Positions 1 through 9,800 of a stretch of DNA of 64,000 bases are shown here, piece by piece. Source of the DNA: Bryobacterales bacterium (GTDB lineage: Bacteria > Acidobacteriota > Terriglobia > Bryobacterales > UBA6623); assembly GCA_022826925.1 (NCBI GenBank), contig JAJDTX010000033.1:16645-80644 (forward strand), read 5' to 3'. The position numbers and the translations under genes were made by a program. Each line of letters opens with the position of its first letter. Positions within the stretch are counted from its first letter, which is position 1. The notes beneath the pieces are model-generated. The model did not search any database, was not told where the DNA came from, and saw nothing but the letters and a program-made list of their open reading frames with translations.

Positions 1-814
1 CTTCCGGGAGATCGGCCACGCTGCCGAGACCTTCGATTTCCCGCTCCAAGCTCGACTTCCGGGCGATATTCCGAGCGACTCGCCGGATCCGTGCGAGCTT
101 CGTGAGTTCGCGCTCTGCCTGATCGATCTGGGCTTGGAGCTGGTCGTGCTCGCTCTGCCGGTCGGCGTAGGCTCGCTGCAGTTCACGCCAGCGATCCGCG
201 CTGACCGTGTTCTCGCGCCGCTGGCTGTCTGCCGCTTTGAGCTTGTCTTCTGCTACGTAGAACTTGCGGTCCTTGGAACGCCGGACCGTCCACAGCCCGG
301 CCGCTTCGTCTTCCAGGTTCTTCAACCGGCGCTGCAGGCCTTGAATGCCGGAACCGGCCGCGAAGAGCTTCTGGCTGGCGTCGTCCCCGTCCCCTTGCAA
401 GATGTCCCGGCCCCCGGCTCTCAGCAGCAGGTGGTCCAGGCTGAACATGCGCTCGAAAAAGCTCCGGTCCGCACCGTGAAGGAAGGGACTCAGCGCTTGT
501 TCTCCGGACGGCAGCCGCGAATCGTCCGCTGCGAGGAGAGTGTCTCTGTTGCCCTTGCGACGGCGCACTTCCAGTTCCTCGCCGTCTCGCTCCAGGACCG
601 CGCCGATCCGCATGCTGCCGTACTCGTGCACAAAATTGAGGGTGGATCGTGACGGTATCCCGAATAGCAAGTCCCCCACGGCGCTTCGCACGGTCGACTT
701 GCCAGCCTCGTTCGGCCCGACGATGATGTGGAGGTCGGGCTGGCCCCGCGGCAGTTCTAGCGAGGAGTCTGTGAAGCGCCCGTAGCGAATCAGATCCAAG
801 CGTCGCAGGCGCAT
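1..814 (-). CDS. SbcC/YhaN-like AAA ATPase, N-terminal part (runs off the window)
   Basis: Reading the minus strand from an ATG at 814 gives an open frame to the window edge. It opens with a short beta-strand segment (MRLRRLDLIRYGRF) followed by the Walker A loop GPNEAGKST at about residue 35, the usual start of SbcC/RecN/YhaN-type ATPases that form long coiled-coil SMC-like molecules. From about residue 150 the sequence becomes charged and heptad-like (LKNLEDEAAGL, then QLQAQIDQAERELTKL), consistent with the first coiled coil. Only 3 bp separate it from the upstream nuclease, so the two are almost certainly one operon and one complex, as in SbcCD and B. subtilis YhaON. The C-terminal Walker B half is outside the window. 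Family assignment is firm; SbcC versus YhaN is inferred from the YhaO-like partner. Confidence 0.85.
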   Translation of the reverse strand, partial: MRLRRLDLIRYGRFTDSSLELPRGQPDLHIIVGPNEAGKSTVRSAVGDLLFGIPSRSTLNFVHEYGSMRIGAVLERDGEELEVRRRKGNRDTLLAADDSRLPSGEQALSPFLHGADRSFFERMFSLDHLLLRAGGRDILQGDGDDASQKLFAAGSGIQGLQRRLKNLEDEAAGLWTVRRSKDRKFYVAEDKLKAADSQRRENTVSADRWRELQRAYADRQSEHDQLQAQIDQAERELTKLARIRRVARNIARKSSLEREIEGLGSVADLPE

Positions 815-817
815 CGC

Positions 818-2107
818 TCAGCCTTCATGTCCCGTGAGTCGGGCCATGGCGTAAGGCCGCGCCAGTTCGATCAGTTCGCCGAAATCGTGGTCCATCGCCG
901 CGCGCAGCAGCGGACTCTCGGCCGCGTCGCGCGCCTCGGCTGGCAGCTTGCCCACGAACGGTGCGATCTGCTCCTTCAGGTCGCGGAGCAAAGCCTCGTC
1001 TTGCCGTGCCAAGCCGATCTCGCCCAACGTCTCGGCCAACGCAGGGTCGGGAACCGTGTTGGCAGGCAGATCCGTATTGATAATCAGCTTTTCTACCCAA
1101 GCGACATCGTCGCCAAGTCCGGCCGCCGATGCCCGGGCCTCGGCCAGCAGGTCTTCATGCGATGCCAGGAGCGCGCTGTGAGCCGGGGTGCGGCCGACGA
1201 CCTCGATACGGCAAGCGAGCAGTCGACCGTCTGCGTTTTCCTCCACGGCCTGTTCGATCGCAGTGCGGACCCTATCGTTCGCGTCGCTTACGGTCTCGAT
1301 GCCGTCCGCGCCGACTTCGACAAGCGCCCAGCGGACCACGTCGACGTGCAGCGGCTCTAACGCGTTGACGGCGCCGTCCTCGACAGTCACCAGCATCGCT
1401 CCGCGCGGACCTGTTTCGCGGATGTGGCGCCCTTGCACGTTTCCGGAGAACACCACGTAGGGATCTGTGCTGAGAATTTCAGGCTTGTGGATGTGGCCTA
1501 GCGCCCAGTAGTCATACCCCTTTTTGCGAAGCTCGTCGAGCGTGCACGGGGCGTAGGGTGCGTGTCCCTCCATGCCACCGAGGCCGGTGTGGAGTATCCC
1601 GATGTTGAATGCGCTTGGTATGGGAGAGGGGTACGACCGCGCTAGGTTCTCGTCAATGTCGCGCTCCCGATAGCCCTGCCCGTGCAATGCGACGTCCAAC
1701 TCCTCAATCCGGTGCGTCTCCGCAGAGCGCGTACGGAAAACAGTCACGTTGTCGGGCAGTGTCAGGCTGCGCGTGATCTTGCTCTGGGCGTCGTGGTTGC
1801 CATAGATCACATATGCGGGAATGCCCGCCTCTCGCAGGCGTCCCATCTGCCGCACGAAGAAGAGCCCTGTCTGGTAGTCGCGCCAGTCGCCGTCGTAGAG
1901 ATCACCCGCGATGACCAAGAATGCCGCACGCTCTTCAACCGTGCGCGTGACCAGTCCCTCAAATGCCTTGCGCGTGGCCGAGCGAATCAACTCGGCCGCG
2001 CTCCCGTCTTGGCCGGCAAGCCCTTTTAGCGGGCTGTCCAAGTGGACGTCAGCGGCGTGAACGAAGCGAAATCGGGGCAAGCTCTGTGTCCCGACCGATT
2101 CTAACAA
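818..2107 (-). CDS. SbcD/YhaO-type DNA repair exonuclease (metallophosphoesterase)
   Basis: Calcineurin-like phosphoesterase of the Mre11/SbcD class, expected to be a two-metal nuclease working with the ATPase encoded 3 bp downstream. All signature blocks are visible: DVH (about residues 20-22), GDLYD (68-72), GNHD (103-106), ILHT (171-174) and GHIH (204-207). The C-terminal half is the alpha-rich capping/ATPase-binding region. The longest frame starts with TTG at 2107; a second TTG at 2080 directly before PRFRF is a possible alternative, and the short N-terminal extension has no clear ribosome binding site. Length, about 420 residues, fits the family. Function is well supported by motifs; the exact start is uncertain. 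Confidence 0.9.
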   Translation of the reverse strand: MLESVGTQSLPRFRFVHAADVHLDSPLKGLAGQDGSAAELIRSATRKAFEGLVTRTVEERAAFLVIAGDLYDGDWRDYQTGLFFVRQMGRLREAGIPAYVIYGNHDAQSKITRSLTLPDNVTVFRTRSAETHRIEELDVALHGQGYRERDIDENLARSYPSPIPSAFNIGILHTGLGGMEGHAPYAPCTLDELRKKGYDYWALGHIHKPEILSTDPYVVFSGNVQGRHIRETGPRGAMLVTVEDGAVNALEPLHVDVVRWALVEVGADGIETVSDANDRVRTAIEQAVEENADGRLLACRIEVVGRTPAHSALLASHEDLLAEARASAAGLGDDVAWVEKLIINTDLPANTVPDPALAETLGEIGLARQDEALLRDLKEQIAPFVGKLPAEARDAAESPLLRAAMDHDFGELIELARPYAMARLTGHEG

Positions 2108-2426
2108 GTGTGCGAATCGCCCCTCGGGATTCGTGCGAATCGCCGCCCCATAGCTGCCGGAGGGCCACTTGAACCTAAAGGTCTGGCTCTCTGCGTCCTT
2201 GCTATCCGCCGTTGCCGTGGTCCGCAGAGCATCGAGTCAGTGCTGTCACACTTGGCTTCAAGCACTGCCATCGGACACCCGGATCGGTTGCGGAGGACCT
2301 GATCGGAGCTTGCTCCGACCGGTGGTGCGCATCAGAAGCGGATTTCGCCCGTTCAAGTGGATCCCCAATCGGAACGGGCCTCACACTCCAATATGCCTAG
2401 GAACGGAACGGGGCGAGAATGTCTCG
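2108..2426. other. intergenic region, no gene seen
   Basis: No reading frame here has a recognisable product. A 16-base perfect palindrome (TCGGAGCTTGCTCCGA, 2303-2318) is present but lacks a following T tract. The segment lies between the start of the nuclease operon and the 3' end of the HEPN-like gene. Confidence 0.5.
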
Positions 2427-3026
2427 TTACACTTCGGGAAAGGGATTTGGCGGTCCGACGGGCCGCCGAGACCGCGCGATACAATCACCGACCTTGCGAA
2501 AGAGTGAGTGAAACCGCTCGATGTGCTCGGGAAAGAGATGCGACTCGGACCCTTCGCTTGGACGAACTTGCTTAGGTTCATTCTTCAAGAGGGTCCAGTC
2601 GCCATCCCCATGAAGAAAAATATTGCGCAGCTCCCTTGCCACTTCGAAGCCTCTGATCTCCTCCCGAGAGAACTCGCCCGAAGTCTCGATGATCGCCGAT
2701 ACTAAACTAACCTGAATCCCCAAGCGGTGGATAAGGGCTTCCAGGCACGATACGCATCGAGTAAAGAATGCCCAGCCAAGTTCGACAAGCATCGATTCGG
2801 ACTGAGAGAATTTCTCGAACTCAAATTCCCCTACCCGTACGGAACGACCAGCAGAGAAAAGAGTCTCGGTCGGAAGCGTCCGTGAGAAGAAGCGATAGGC
2901 CGCAATCACGTGCGCAATATCCTTGTCGAACTCACGTTTTGCTTGGACAGCTGTCATCTGAATCGCTGACTCGGTGCAGGGATCACGATTGAGCAAATCG
3001 GGCCGCCCATGGGCTACCCTAGTCAT
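2427..3026 (-). CDS. HEPN-like hypothetical protein
   Basis: 199-residue protein with no clear close family by eye. Its middle is predicted helical and it carries RNIFLH at residues 134-139, which matches the R-x4-6-H motif of HEPN-domain RNases, preceded by a run of helical residues (REEIRGFEVARELRN). HEPN proteins are toxins, abortive-infection RNases or RNA-processing factors. No adjacent MNT nucleotidyltransferase antitoxin is visible, though a FitAB pair lies 230 bp upstream. Base composition of this gene and its flank is visibly lower in GC than neighbouring genes, hinting at acquisition. The ATG at 3026 is used; an internal ATG at 2957 would remove 23 residues of low-information N-terminus. 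The HEPN call rests on one short motif and helical context, so it is tentative. Confidence 0.55.
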   Translation of the reverse strand: MTRVAHGRPDLLNRDPCTESAIQMTAVQAKREFDKDIAHVIAAYRFFSRTLPTETLFSAGRSVRVGEFEFEKFSQSESMLVELGWAFFTRCVSCLEALIHRLGIQVSLVSAIIETSGEFSREEIRGFEVARELRNIFLHGDGDWTLLKNEPKQVRPSEGSESHLFPEHIERFHSLFRKVGDCIARSRRPVGPPNPFPEV

Positions 3027-3258
3027 CCCGTAGCAGAGCAGTAGAGCCGCCGTATGACTCTAAAAAGGTTCTGTGATACTGGCAGTCTTGTTCAATACGA
3101 GCACTCAACGGCGTCGGTCAGAGACCAAGGTCCATAGAGTCTTGATACCAGCAACATTTTCGCCCGATTTCGTTTCAGAGCATGTCGGTATACAAGGCCC
3201 ATCAGAATCGTTCGGCATGCGTTGATCTTGACACAGCAGAGATCCTTGGCTAATCGAC

Positions 3259-3690
3259 TCATGCGCCGTCCCATGGGTCGAGCACACCTATCCCCATGTC
3301 CTGAAAGTCCCGAATGTTGCGCGTCGCCACCGCCATGCGCCGCGAGCGAGCAATCGCCGCAATCTGGCCGTCGGCCAAAGAAACAGGACGCCCAAGCACA
3401 CGGCGTACCGCAGCGATCTCCGCATAGGCGCGGGCCGCGTCGCTGTCAAACGGAAGCACCCGTCCGGCAAACAGGCTGCCGAACGCACGCTCGCAAGCCT
3501 CCGCAAGGCCACGACGGCGCCTGCCCTCGGGCAGCAACGCGATGCCAGTTCGCACCTCCGCTTCCGTGACCGCCGTCACGTATAGTTCGCGTGGCTGTCG
3601 GTCGTCCATCCAGTCCAGAACCTCCGCGCTGGGCTCGGCGCGCATCAATTCCGATACGACATTGGTATCGATCACCACCATGGCCGCCAC
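3259..3690 (-). CDS. fitB: PIN-domain toxin, FitB/VapC family
   Basis: PIN-domain ribonuclease toxin of a type II toxin-antitoxin pair. The N-terminus VVIDTNVVSEL carries the first catalytic Asp (DTN) and Glu; the later acidic residues lie in the LADGQIAAIA stretch and near TRNIRDF, the layout typical of FitB-like VapC proteins that cleave RNA using magnesium. Length about 140 residues is normal. A GTG at 3690 gives the longest form; an ATG at 3681 gives a start directly at VVIDTN and is equally plausible. The gene begins 1 bp after the antitoxin stop codon, so the two are co-translated and the toxin is expected to be neutralised by the upstream protein. Confidence 0.88.
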   Translation of the reverse strand: MAAMVVIDTNVVSELMRAEPSAEVLDWMDDRQPRELYVTAVTEAEVRTGIALLPEGRRRRGLAEACERAFGSLFAGRVLPFDSDAARAYAEIAAVRRVLGRPVSLADGQIAAIARSRRMAVATRNIRDFQDMGIGVLDPWDGA

Positions 3691-3691
3691 C

Positions 3692-3937
3692 TCAATCGAA
3701 GCGCGGCGGTTCGCGCATCGGTTCGCGCGCCGGCAGTTCCAGCTCGATGTCGCTGAAGGGCTGGAACAGTTTGTGGATCGCCGTCCCTAGGGCCTTCCCC
3801 GGGACGATTTCCCGCTCGACCGCCTCGGCTAGGACACGCCGTGCTTCTTCTTCCATCGACCGGCCGTTGACGGATGCACGAACCCGTAGGCGGGCCTTTA
3901 TGTCGTCGTCCAGATTTCGGATCGTGATGCTTGCCAT
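3692..3937 (-). CDS. fitA: FitA/VapB-type ribbon-helix-helix antitoxin
   Basis: 81-residue antitoxin. The N-terminus SITIRNLDDDIKARLRVRA is a ribbon-helix-helix DNA-binding domain, followed by the conserved GRSMEEEARRVL helix that is diagnostic of FitA; the C-terminal tail rich in Pro/Glu/Arg should wrap the toxin active site. Two consecutive ATG codons (3940 and 3937) follow an AGAGGTG ribosome binding site; the second gives the better spacing (5 bases), so it is chosen. A longer upstream frame exists but would read through the promoter. FitA proteins repress their own operon, and a fitting inverted repeat sits in the promoter just upstream. Confidence 0.85.
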   Translation of the reverse strand: MASITIRNLDDDIKARLRVRASVNGRSMEEEARRVLAEAVEREIVPGKALGTAIHKLFQPFSDIELELPAREPMREPPRFD

Positions 3938-3959
3938 CATCGCACCTCTGTAGTAGAAG

Positions 3960-3986
3960 CTTATACGATGATTGCGTTGCAATCAA
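3960..3986 (-). promoter_or_regulatory. fitAB promoter with embedded operator palindrome
   Basis: On the minus strand a TTGATT (-35-like, 3986-3981) and a TATAAG (-10-like, 3965-3960) are separated by 15 bases. A perfect inverted repeat GATTGC-aac-GCAATC (3970-3984 on the plus strand) fills the spacer and overlaps the -35 element. Position and symmetry fit a ribbon-helix-helix autorepressor site. The short spacer makes the exact -35 assignment tentative. Confidence 0.5.
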
Positions 3987-4071
3987 GGACTGGGCCGGAA
4001 CTTCGAGAACGAAACCCGAGGGCGTGGGCTGGGGGTCGCGATAATAGCCAAGCCTCTCATCCCGGAGAGCG

Positions 4072-6354
4072 TCAAAACATCCGCTCCGCGGGGCGCAGCG
4101 TGCCAAACGAGCCCACGTTCGCGATCGCGAGGCTGATGCGGATCTGATTGTCGCTCCGGGCGTTGCCGATCGACAGCCGGCGCAGCTCGACGCTGAAGCC
4201 GCAGCAGTCCGTGTTGTAGGTCAGCTGCGAGACCGCGTAGAGGAATATGCCTTGGCGGTAGTCGTAGACGTTGTGGAGCGTCGCGTTCCAGCCGCGGCGA
4301 TTGTAGTCGCCGTAGCGGACTCCCATCAGCAGCTGGTTGCTGGCGGGGGTCAGTTCCCTCGGCACGCGCACCGAACGGTGTCCCGCCATCGCGTAGATCT
4401 TGCGGTTCACCTGAACTGTCGCGTCTGCCATGGTGTTGAGGATCCTGTTGTGCAGTGGGTCGAGGTCGTTGCGCCAGCGGAGGGTCCAGCGGTTGGCCGG
4501 AGAAAGGTTGAGCGAGGTAGCGATGGGCGAATAGTTGCGGGCCTCTGACAAGAACGCGAACGAGGAGAAGTCCAGCGTCGAGCGCAGCACGTTGCGGTAC
4601 CCCGGAACGATCGCACCCCCGAACTCCGGCTCGAAGTAACGCCTCTGCCACACCTCCAGGCTGGCGATTTCGCGCACCCTGCCGGTCGAGTCGTTCTTCG
4701 AGTACAGGCGATTCGTCACCGAAATCTCCGCTTCGTTGGTGTTGTGGATCAGGTCCTTGGCGTCGAAGCGGATCACGCTGTCAAAGTCTTCGATGCCGCG
4801 CGTGTAGCGGTAGCGCAGGCGCGGCTCGATCACGTGCTTGACGCGGTCGCCGAGCCACTTGGGAGAGCGGTAGACGCGCTCCAACGCCGGCAGCGTGAGA
4901 TCGACCGAAAACTCCCCGGTGCGCCTGTATAGGTTCTCGCCGGCCAGCCCCTCGCTGGTGCGGCGCTGGCCGTACGCCATCGCTCGGGCGCCGAGCGTCG
5001 GAGTGAGGGTGAAGCCCTTGTACGAGAGCCTGCTCGACACCCGCGGGAAGAACATGCCGCGCTGGACGAAGCGCCGCGTCTGGAAGCTGCGCTGCGTGCG
5101 GCTGATCAGGTCCAGCGACGAGTCGAAGCTAAACCAAAGCGGCACGGACTTCGGCCCGAAGGCCCTGGGCCGGCTGTTGAACTCGATGGCGGGCAACTTG
5201 CGGATGACGATGTTGTCGTCGCGAGCGACGCTCTGGAAGTGCTCGTTGCGCAGCAGGGAGACGTTGAAGGAGTACGTCGAGAAGTTCTTGGACACGAACC
5301 CGATGGAGCGGATCTGCGAAAAGACTGCCTCTTCGTAGGTCTGCGTGAAGGCCTGGCGGAATTCGAGCGAACTGAGGTAATGCAGGTCGGCGACTCCGCG
5401 CCAGCCGTCGCCGAACGTTACCTGGCCGCGCATGTCGAACGAGTTGCCGCCCTGCTTCAGCCTGCCCCCGTCGTCGAGTTCCCGGCCGCGGTCTCGCACG
5501 TCGAAGAACACAGCGTCAAAGCTCGAGTTCTTGGTCGGGCGGCCGCGCAGGCTGGCGTTGGTTGCGAGCCCGCGCGAGGTGTACACCGTTGCTCCCACGG
5601 TGGCGTCGTAGCTGCGGTTGATCGCCCAGTAGTAGGCCTGCCCGAGGATGCGACCGAAGCGAGAGCTGTTGCCGATCGTCGGCGTCAAGAAGCCGCTCTG
5701 CCGCGGCATGCGCTTGAGCGACTTTCTGTAGTACGGCAGGTACAGCAACGGAATTCCGCGCAAGCGCAGCAGCCCGTTTCGCACCGTTGCCGAGCCGCCC
5801 GGGGTAAGTTCCGATCGGGAAGCGCTGAGAGTCCACCACGGGCTCTCGGGATCGCAGTTTGTAAGGGTGCCGTTGTGGATCCTGTAATGCTCGCCCGCCT
5901 TGATAACCATCCGGGCTTCGAACTGAAACGGGTTGTCGGTCGTGAGCAGGCGGGGCCCTCCCTGGCTGGCAGAAGCAGCGCGGCCGCGCACTTCATAGAA
6001 CGTGCCCAGCTCGGTGCGCAGGTTGTAGGCCAGCGTGTCGGCGCGCAGGTCTTGGTCCCCGTCCAGCGTGCGGTAGTGGATGTTGCCCTCTGCTTTCAGA
6101 TCCCCGGTCGACTCGTTGTACTCGACGATATCTGCAGTTAGGACCACACTCTTGAAGCGCAGTTCGACGTCCCCAGTCGCGACTCTCACAGGGCCGTCGG
6201 AGCGTTGTTCGAGCGACCGGATTTCGACCGCGTGTCGGACGGACTGGGCTTGCGCGGTCGATGGCAAGCCTCCGGCCGGGTCCAGCAGCTGGCCGGACGC
6301 GGGAGCGGCCGAGGCAGCCATGATCGCCAGCGGAATCCAAAGGGCGCGGCTCAT
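4072..6354 (-). CDS. lptD: LPS-assembly outer membrane protein LptD
   Basis: Outer-membrane translocon component that inserts lipopolysaccharide into the outer leaflet. After a signal peptide (MSRALWIPLAIMAASAAPASG) comes an OstA/LptA-like beta-jellyroll region (about residues 45-150, with repeated short strands such as TGDVELRFKSVVLTADIVEY), then the LptD barrel region from about residue 160 on, which includes conserved LYLPYYR and TPTIG blocks. Cysteines occur at TNCDP near the start of the barrel part and as TDCCGF near the C-terminus, as expected for the disulfide pattern of LptD. About 760 residues is the normal size. An upstream in-frame GTG at 6387 would add 11 Arg/Pro-rich residues; the ATG at 6354 begins right at the signal peptide and is preferred. 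Confidence 0.9.
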   Translation of the reverse strand: MSRALWIPLAIMAASAAPASGQLLDPAGGLPSTAQAQSVRHAVEIRSLEQRSDGPVRVATGDVELRFKSVVLTADIVEYNESTGDLKAEGNIHYRTLDGDQDLRADTLAYNLRTELGTFYEVRGRAASASQGGPRLLTTDNPFQFEARMVIKAGEHYRIHNGTLTNCDPESPWWTLSASRSELTPGGSATVRNGLLRLRGIPLLYLPYYRKSLKRMPRQSGFLTPTIGNSSRFGRILGQAYYWAINRSYDATVGATVYTSRGLATNASLRGRPTKNSSFDAVFFDVRDRGRELDDGGRLKQGGNSFDMRGQVTFGDGWRGVADLHYLSSLEFRQAFTQTYEEAVFSQIRSIGFVSKNFSTYSFNVSLLRNEHFQSVARDDNIVIRKLPAIEFNSRPRAFGPKSVPLWFSFDSSLDLISRTQRSFQTRRFVQRGMFFPRVSSRLSYKGFTLTPTLGARAMAYGQRRTSEGLAGENLYRRTGEFSVDLTLPALERVYRSPKWLGDRVKHVIEPRLRYRYTRGIEDFDSVIRFDAKDLIHNTNEAEISVTNRLYSKNDSTGRVREIASLEVWQRRYFEPEFGGAIVPGYRNVLRSTLDFSSFAFLSEARNYSPIATSLNLSPANRWTLRWRNDLDPLHNRILNTMADATVQVNRKIYAMAGHRSVRVPRELTPASNQLLMGVRYGDYNRRGWNATLHNVYDYRQGIFLYAVSQLTYNTDCCGFSVELRRLSIGNARSDNQIRISLAIANVGSFGTLRPAERMF

Positions 6355-6387
6355 CAGCTGTGCAGGACTGCGCCGCCTAGGGCGCAC

Positions 6388-6851
6388 AACGTCGGCGGTT
6401 GAGACCCCTCGAGCGCTAGTGGCAGTTCCTTAGGCAAGTCTAGCTTGAACTGTGGCCGCGCTTAACGCGGCGCGGCTGTTCCGCGGGCGAACCCGCCTTC
6501 ACGCGGCTACTTGAACTTACTCGCGCGAGGCCCGTGGTCTAGCCGCTCTCTGGAGCCGTCCCCCCCTCCGGTGTTTGATCCCGGCGCGCCTGCGCGCGAT
6601 GATCGCACCAGGCTCTTGGCAGGCCAGCCGAATCTGGGTGCAGAAGGGACAAGGCGCTTGTCATGACGGCGACAGATAGCTTGGCAAAACTGCCCGATTC
6701 CAAAACCGATGACTCCGAAATACAAGCTGATTACTGGATTACGAAACCCGAACTGCTTGGCCTGCATCTATCATCAAGACGGGCTCGTTCCGGTTCAACG
6801 TGTAAGGTTTGTATGTTACGGTCATGCGTGGGGTCCGATAAGAGGAGCGGC
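6388..6851. other. divergent intergenic region with two small hairpins
   Basis: Lies between the lptD start (minus) and the heme-protein start (plus). Two strong short hairpins occur: GCCGCG-cttaa-CGCGGC (6455-6471) and GCGGG-CGAA-CCCGC (6483-6496). Neither has a T tract, so intrinsic termination is not obvious. No convincing gene is seen; the open frame that runs upstream from 6852 to 6663 lacks family-like sequence. Confidence 0.4.
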
Positions 6852-9800
6852 GTGAGCACGATGTGCGCATCCCTTGTGCGGTTGTTCGCATGGCCCTTGG
6901 TCTTGTTCCTGGGAGTCTCGGTTGGCGCAGCGGCGCCGGGCTACGACGAGTTCGAGCGCGAGCAGGCCGAGGAAGAGCGACTCCGGTCCGAGCATGAGCG
7001 CGAACTCTTTCTCCAAGGCATCCTAGAAGCGCGGCGCCAAGCGGCTCATGAACGCTTGGAGGAGGTCGGCCACGCGATGCAGCCGGAGGCCAGCTGCCCG
7101 GCCTTCGGTACCCAGAGTGCCGAGCCGCGCAGGTTCCAGAAGCGCATCTCGGGCCCTTTGCAGTCTAGGTTCGCGCCGGCGCGCCAGCCTTGGAGAGGCG
7201 TCGCGCCGCCGCAGGAGGCCCCGAGCACTCTGTTCAGCGACTACATCTCGACGCCGGTCGTGCAGTCGAAGTGCATCTACTGCCACGTCGAGGGCGGGGC
7301 GTCCGGCCATACGCGGCTGGTGCTGACGCCTCAGGACGTGGAGGGCCACGAGGCTACGAACCTGGCGGTGTTCCAGAACTTCCTGGATTCCGTGGAGGGC
7401 GGGGCTGACCTGATCCTCAACAAAGTCCAGGGAGCCGAGGCGCACGGCGGGGGCGTCCAAGTGGTGGCCGGATCGACCGACTTCGCCAACATGGAGCGGT
7501 TCTTGCGCGCGCTGGGGGGCGAGACCACGTCCGGGGCGCTGTCCCCGGACTCTCTCTTCAACGGCGTCACCTTTGCCTCGGCGGCGAAGACGCTGCGTCG
7601 CGCTGCGCTGTTGTTCGCCGGGAGGCTTCCCACTCAAGCCGAACTGAACGCAGTGATCTACGGCAACAAGTCCACGCTGCGGCAAACGATCAGGGGCTTG
7701 ATGGCCGGCCAGGGATTTCACGACTTCCTGATCCGCTCGGCCAATGACCGCTTGCTGACCGACGCGGAGCGGTCCCGCGTGGTTCCGTTCAACGAGCCGC
7801 GGTTTGTCGATCTGACGAACAAGCGCTGGGAGCTCGCCGATCAAGCCGTCAAGAACGGTCACAACCGTCTGAACCAATATCCGCCGTATAAGTTTCACGA
7901 GCAAGCCGCGCAATACGGCATGGCGCGCGCTCCGCTGGAGCTCATCGCTCACGTAGTCGAGAACGATCTTCCCTACACCGAGATCTTGACGGCGGACTAC
8001 ATCATGGCGAACCCCGTCGCTGCGGCCGCGTACGGCGCCGACACGGAGTTCGACAATTCCGACGATCCGACCGAATTCCAGCCTTCAGAGATCCTCAGCT
8101 ACTACAGAAGGAACAACAGCCAGATTGTGGAGCGAGACCCAATACGTGGGCGGCGAGTGATCAATCCGGGCAATCTCCGCACGGACTACCCCCATGCCGG
8201 AGTGCTCAACACGACGGTCTTCTTGAAACGCTACCCGACGACACCGACGAATCGCAATCGGGCCCGGTCGCGCTGGACCTACTACCACTTCCTGGGCTTC
8301 GACATCGAGAAGTCCGCGGCGCGAACGACGGACCCGGACGCGCTGGCGGACACCAACAACCCGACGATGAACAATCCCGCGTGCATCGTCTGCCATATTC
8401 CGATGGACCCGGTTGCTGGCACGTATCAGAACTACGGCAATGACGGGCTGTTCCGGGATCAGGGCGGAGGGTTCGACTCCCTGCCGGCGCTGTACAAGAG
8501 ACCCAAGGACGGAACGACGTCCCCGTACCAGCGAGGGGACACTTGGTTCCGAGACGTGCGCCAGCCGGGCTTTGACGGGATGACAGCTCCCAGCGCGGAC
8601 AACAGCCTGCAATGGCTGGCGGAGAGGATGGTTGCCGACGAGAGGTTCGCGAGCGCGGCCGTCAAGTTCTGGTGGCCTGCGGTCATGGGCGTCGAACTGG
8701 TCGAGCCTCCCACCGACCCCTCCGATTCCGATTTCAACGTGATGCTGGTCGCTTCCTCGGCGCAGGCCCTAGAGGTCGAGGCGCTGGCCCAGTCGTTCCG
8801 CGACGGGTTCGAAGGCAGGGATCCTTTCAACGCGAAGGACCTGCTCACTGAGATCGCCCTTTCCCCGTGGTTCCGGGCCGAGTCGGTGACAGGAGACAAC
8901 GAGACTCGCATGGCCGCTCTCCGCGACGCCGGCGTCGCGAGGCTGCTGACGCCGGAAGAGCTCGTGGCGAAGACAGATGCCATCACCGGCTACGTCTGGG
9001 GCAGGCGCTTCCAGTTGCCCTTCGGGTTCGGAGAGCCCAGGAGCAAGCTCAACGGTCCGGGGTATGGCGGCTACCAGCTGCTCTACGGCGGGATCGATTC
9101 GAACGGGATCACCGAGCGCACCGGCGACATGACGGCCCTGATGGCATCCGTCGCCCAGAGCCACGCCGCCGAGGTGAGCTGTCCTATCGTCCGCCGGGAG
9201 CTCTTCTACTGGCCGGACGAGAGGCGCTTGCTCTTTGACGGGATCACTCGGCTAGACACCCCGCTGTCCGAGGGGGGAGGCTTGTTCGAGATCACGGCCA
9301 CGTCGTCGGATTCCCAGCAAACGGTCGCTTTGGAAGTTCCGCTCTCGGCAGGATCCCAGACCGTTCGCTTGGCGTTCACGAACAACGCTACTTTCGGGCA
9401 GAAGGACAGCGAGGGGAACAACCTTGATCGCAACCTCAACTTGGATCGGCTGGTCGTCCGCGATAGTGGCGGGACGATCGTGTCCGAGGTGGAACTCGAG
9501 ACGCTCGACAGGCAGGGCTGCGGCCGGCCTAGGCAGGGATTCTACTTTATGTCGAGGGATTGCTCCCTGCAGGTTCCGGTACAGGTTGCGTCGCGCGGTG
9601 TCTACAGCGTAGAGATCCTGGCCTACCAAGAGCAGGCCGGCGAGCAGGCCGCTCGCTTGGAGGTCGACGTGCGATCGGAAGGCCGCCAAGCGCGAGGCGA
9701 GACGGCGATCCGCCGGAAGCTGGCCGACTTGCATAACAAGCTGTACGGCGTGACAGTGGGAGCCTATTCCCCTGACGTCAACGAGGCTTTCGACCTCTTT

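Noticed and set aside
2303..2318. Palindrome TCGGAGCTTGCTCCGA as a possible terminator.
   Set aside because: Loop too small for a stable intrinsic terminator and no T tract follows.
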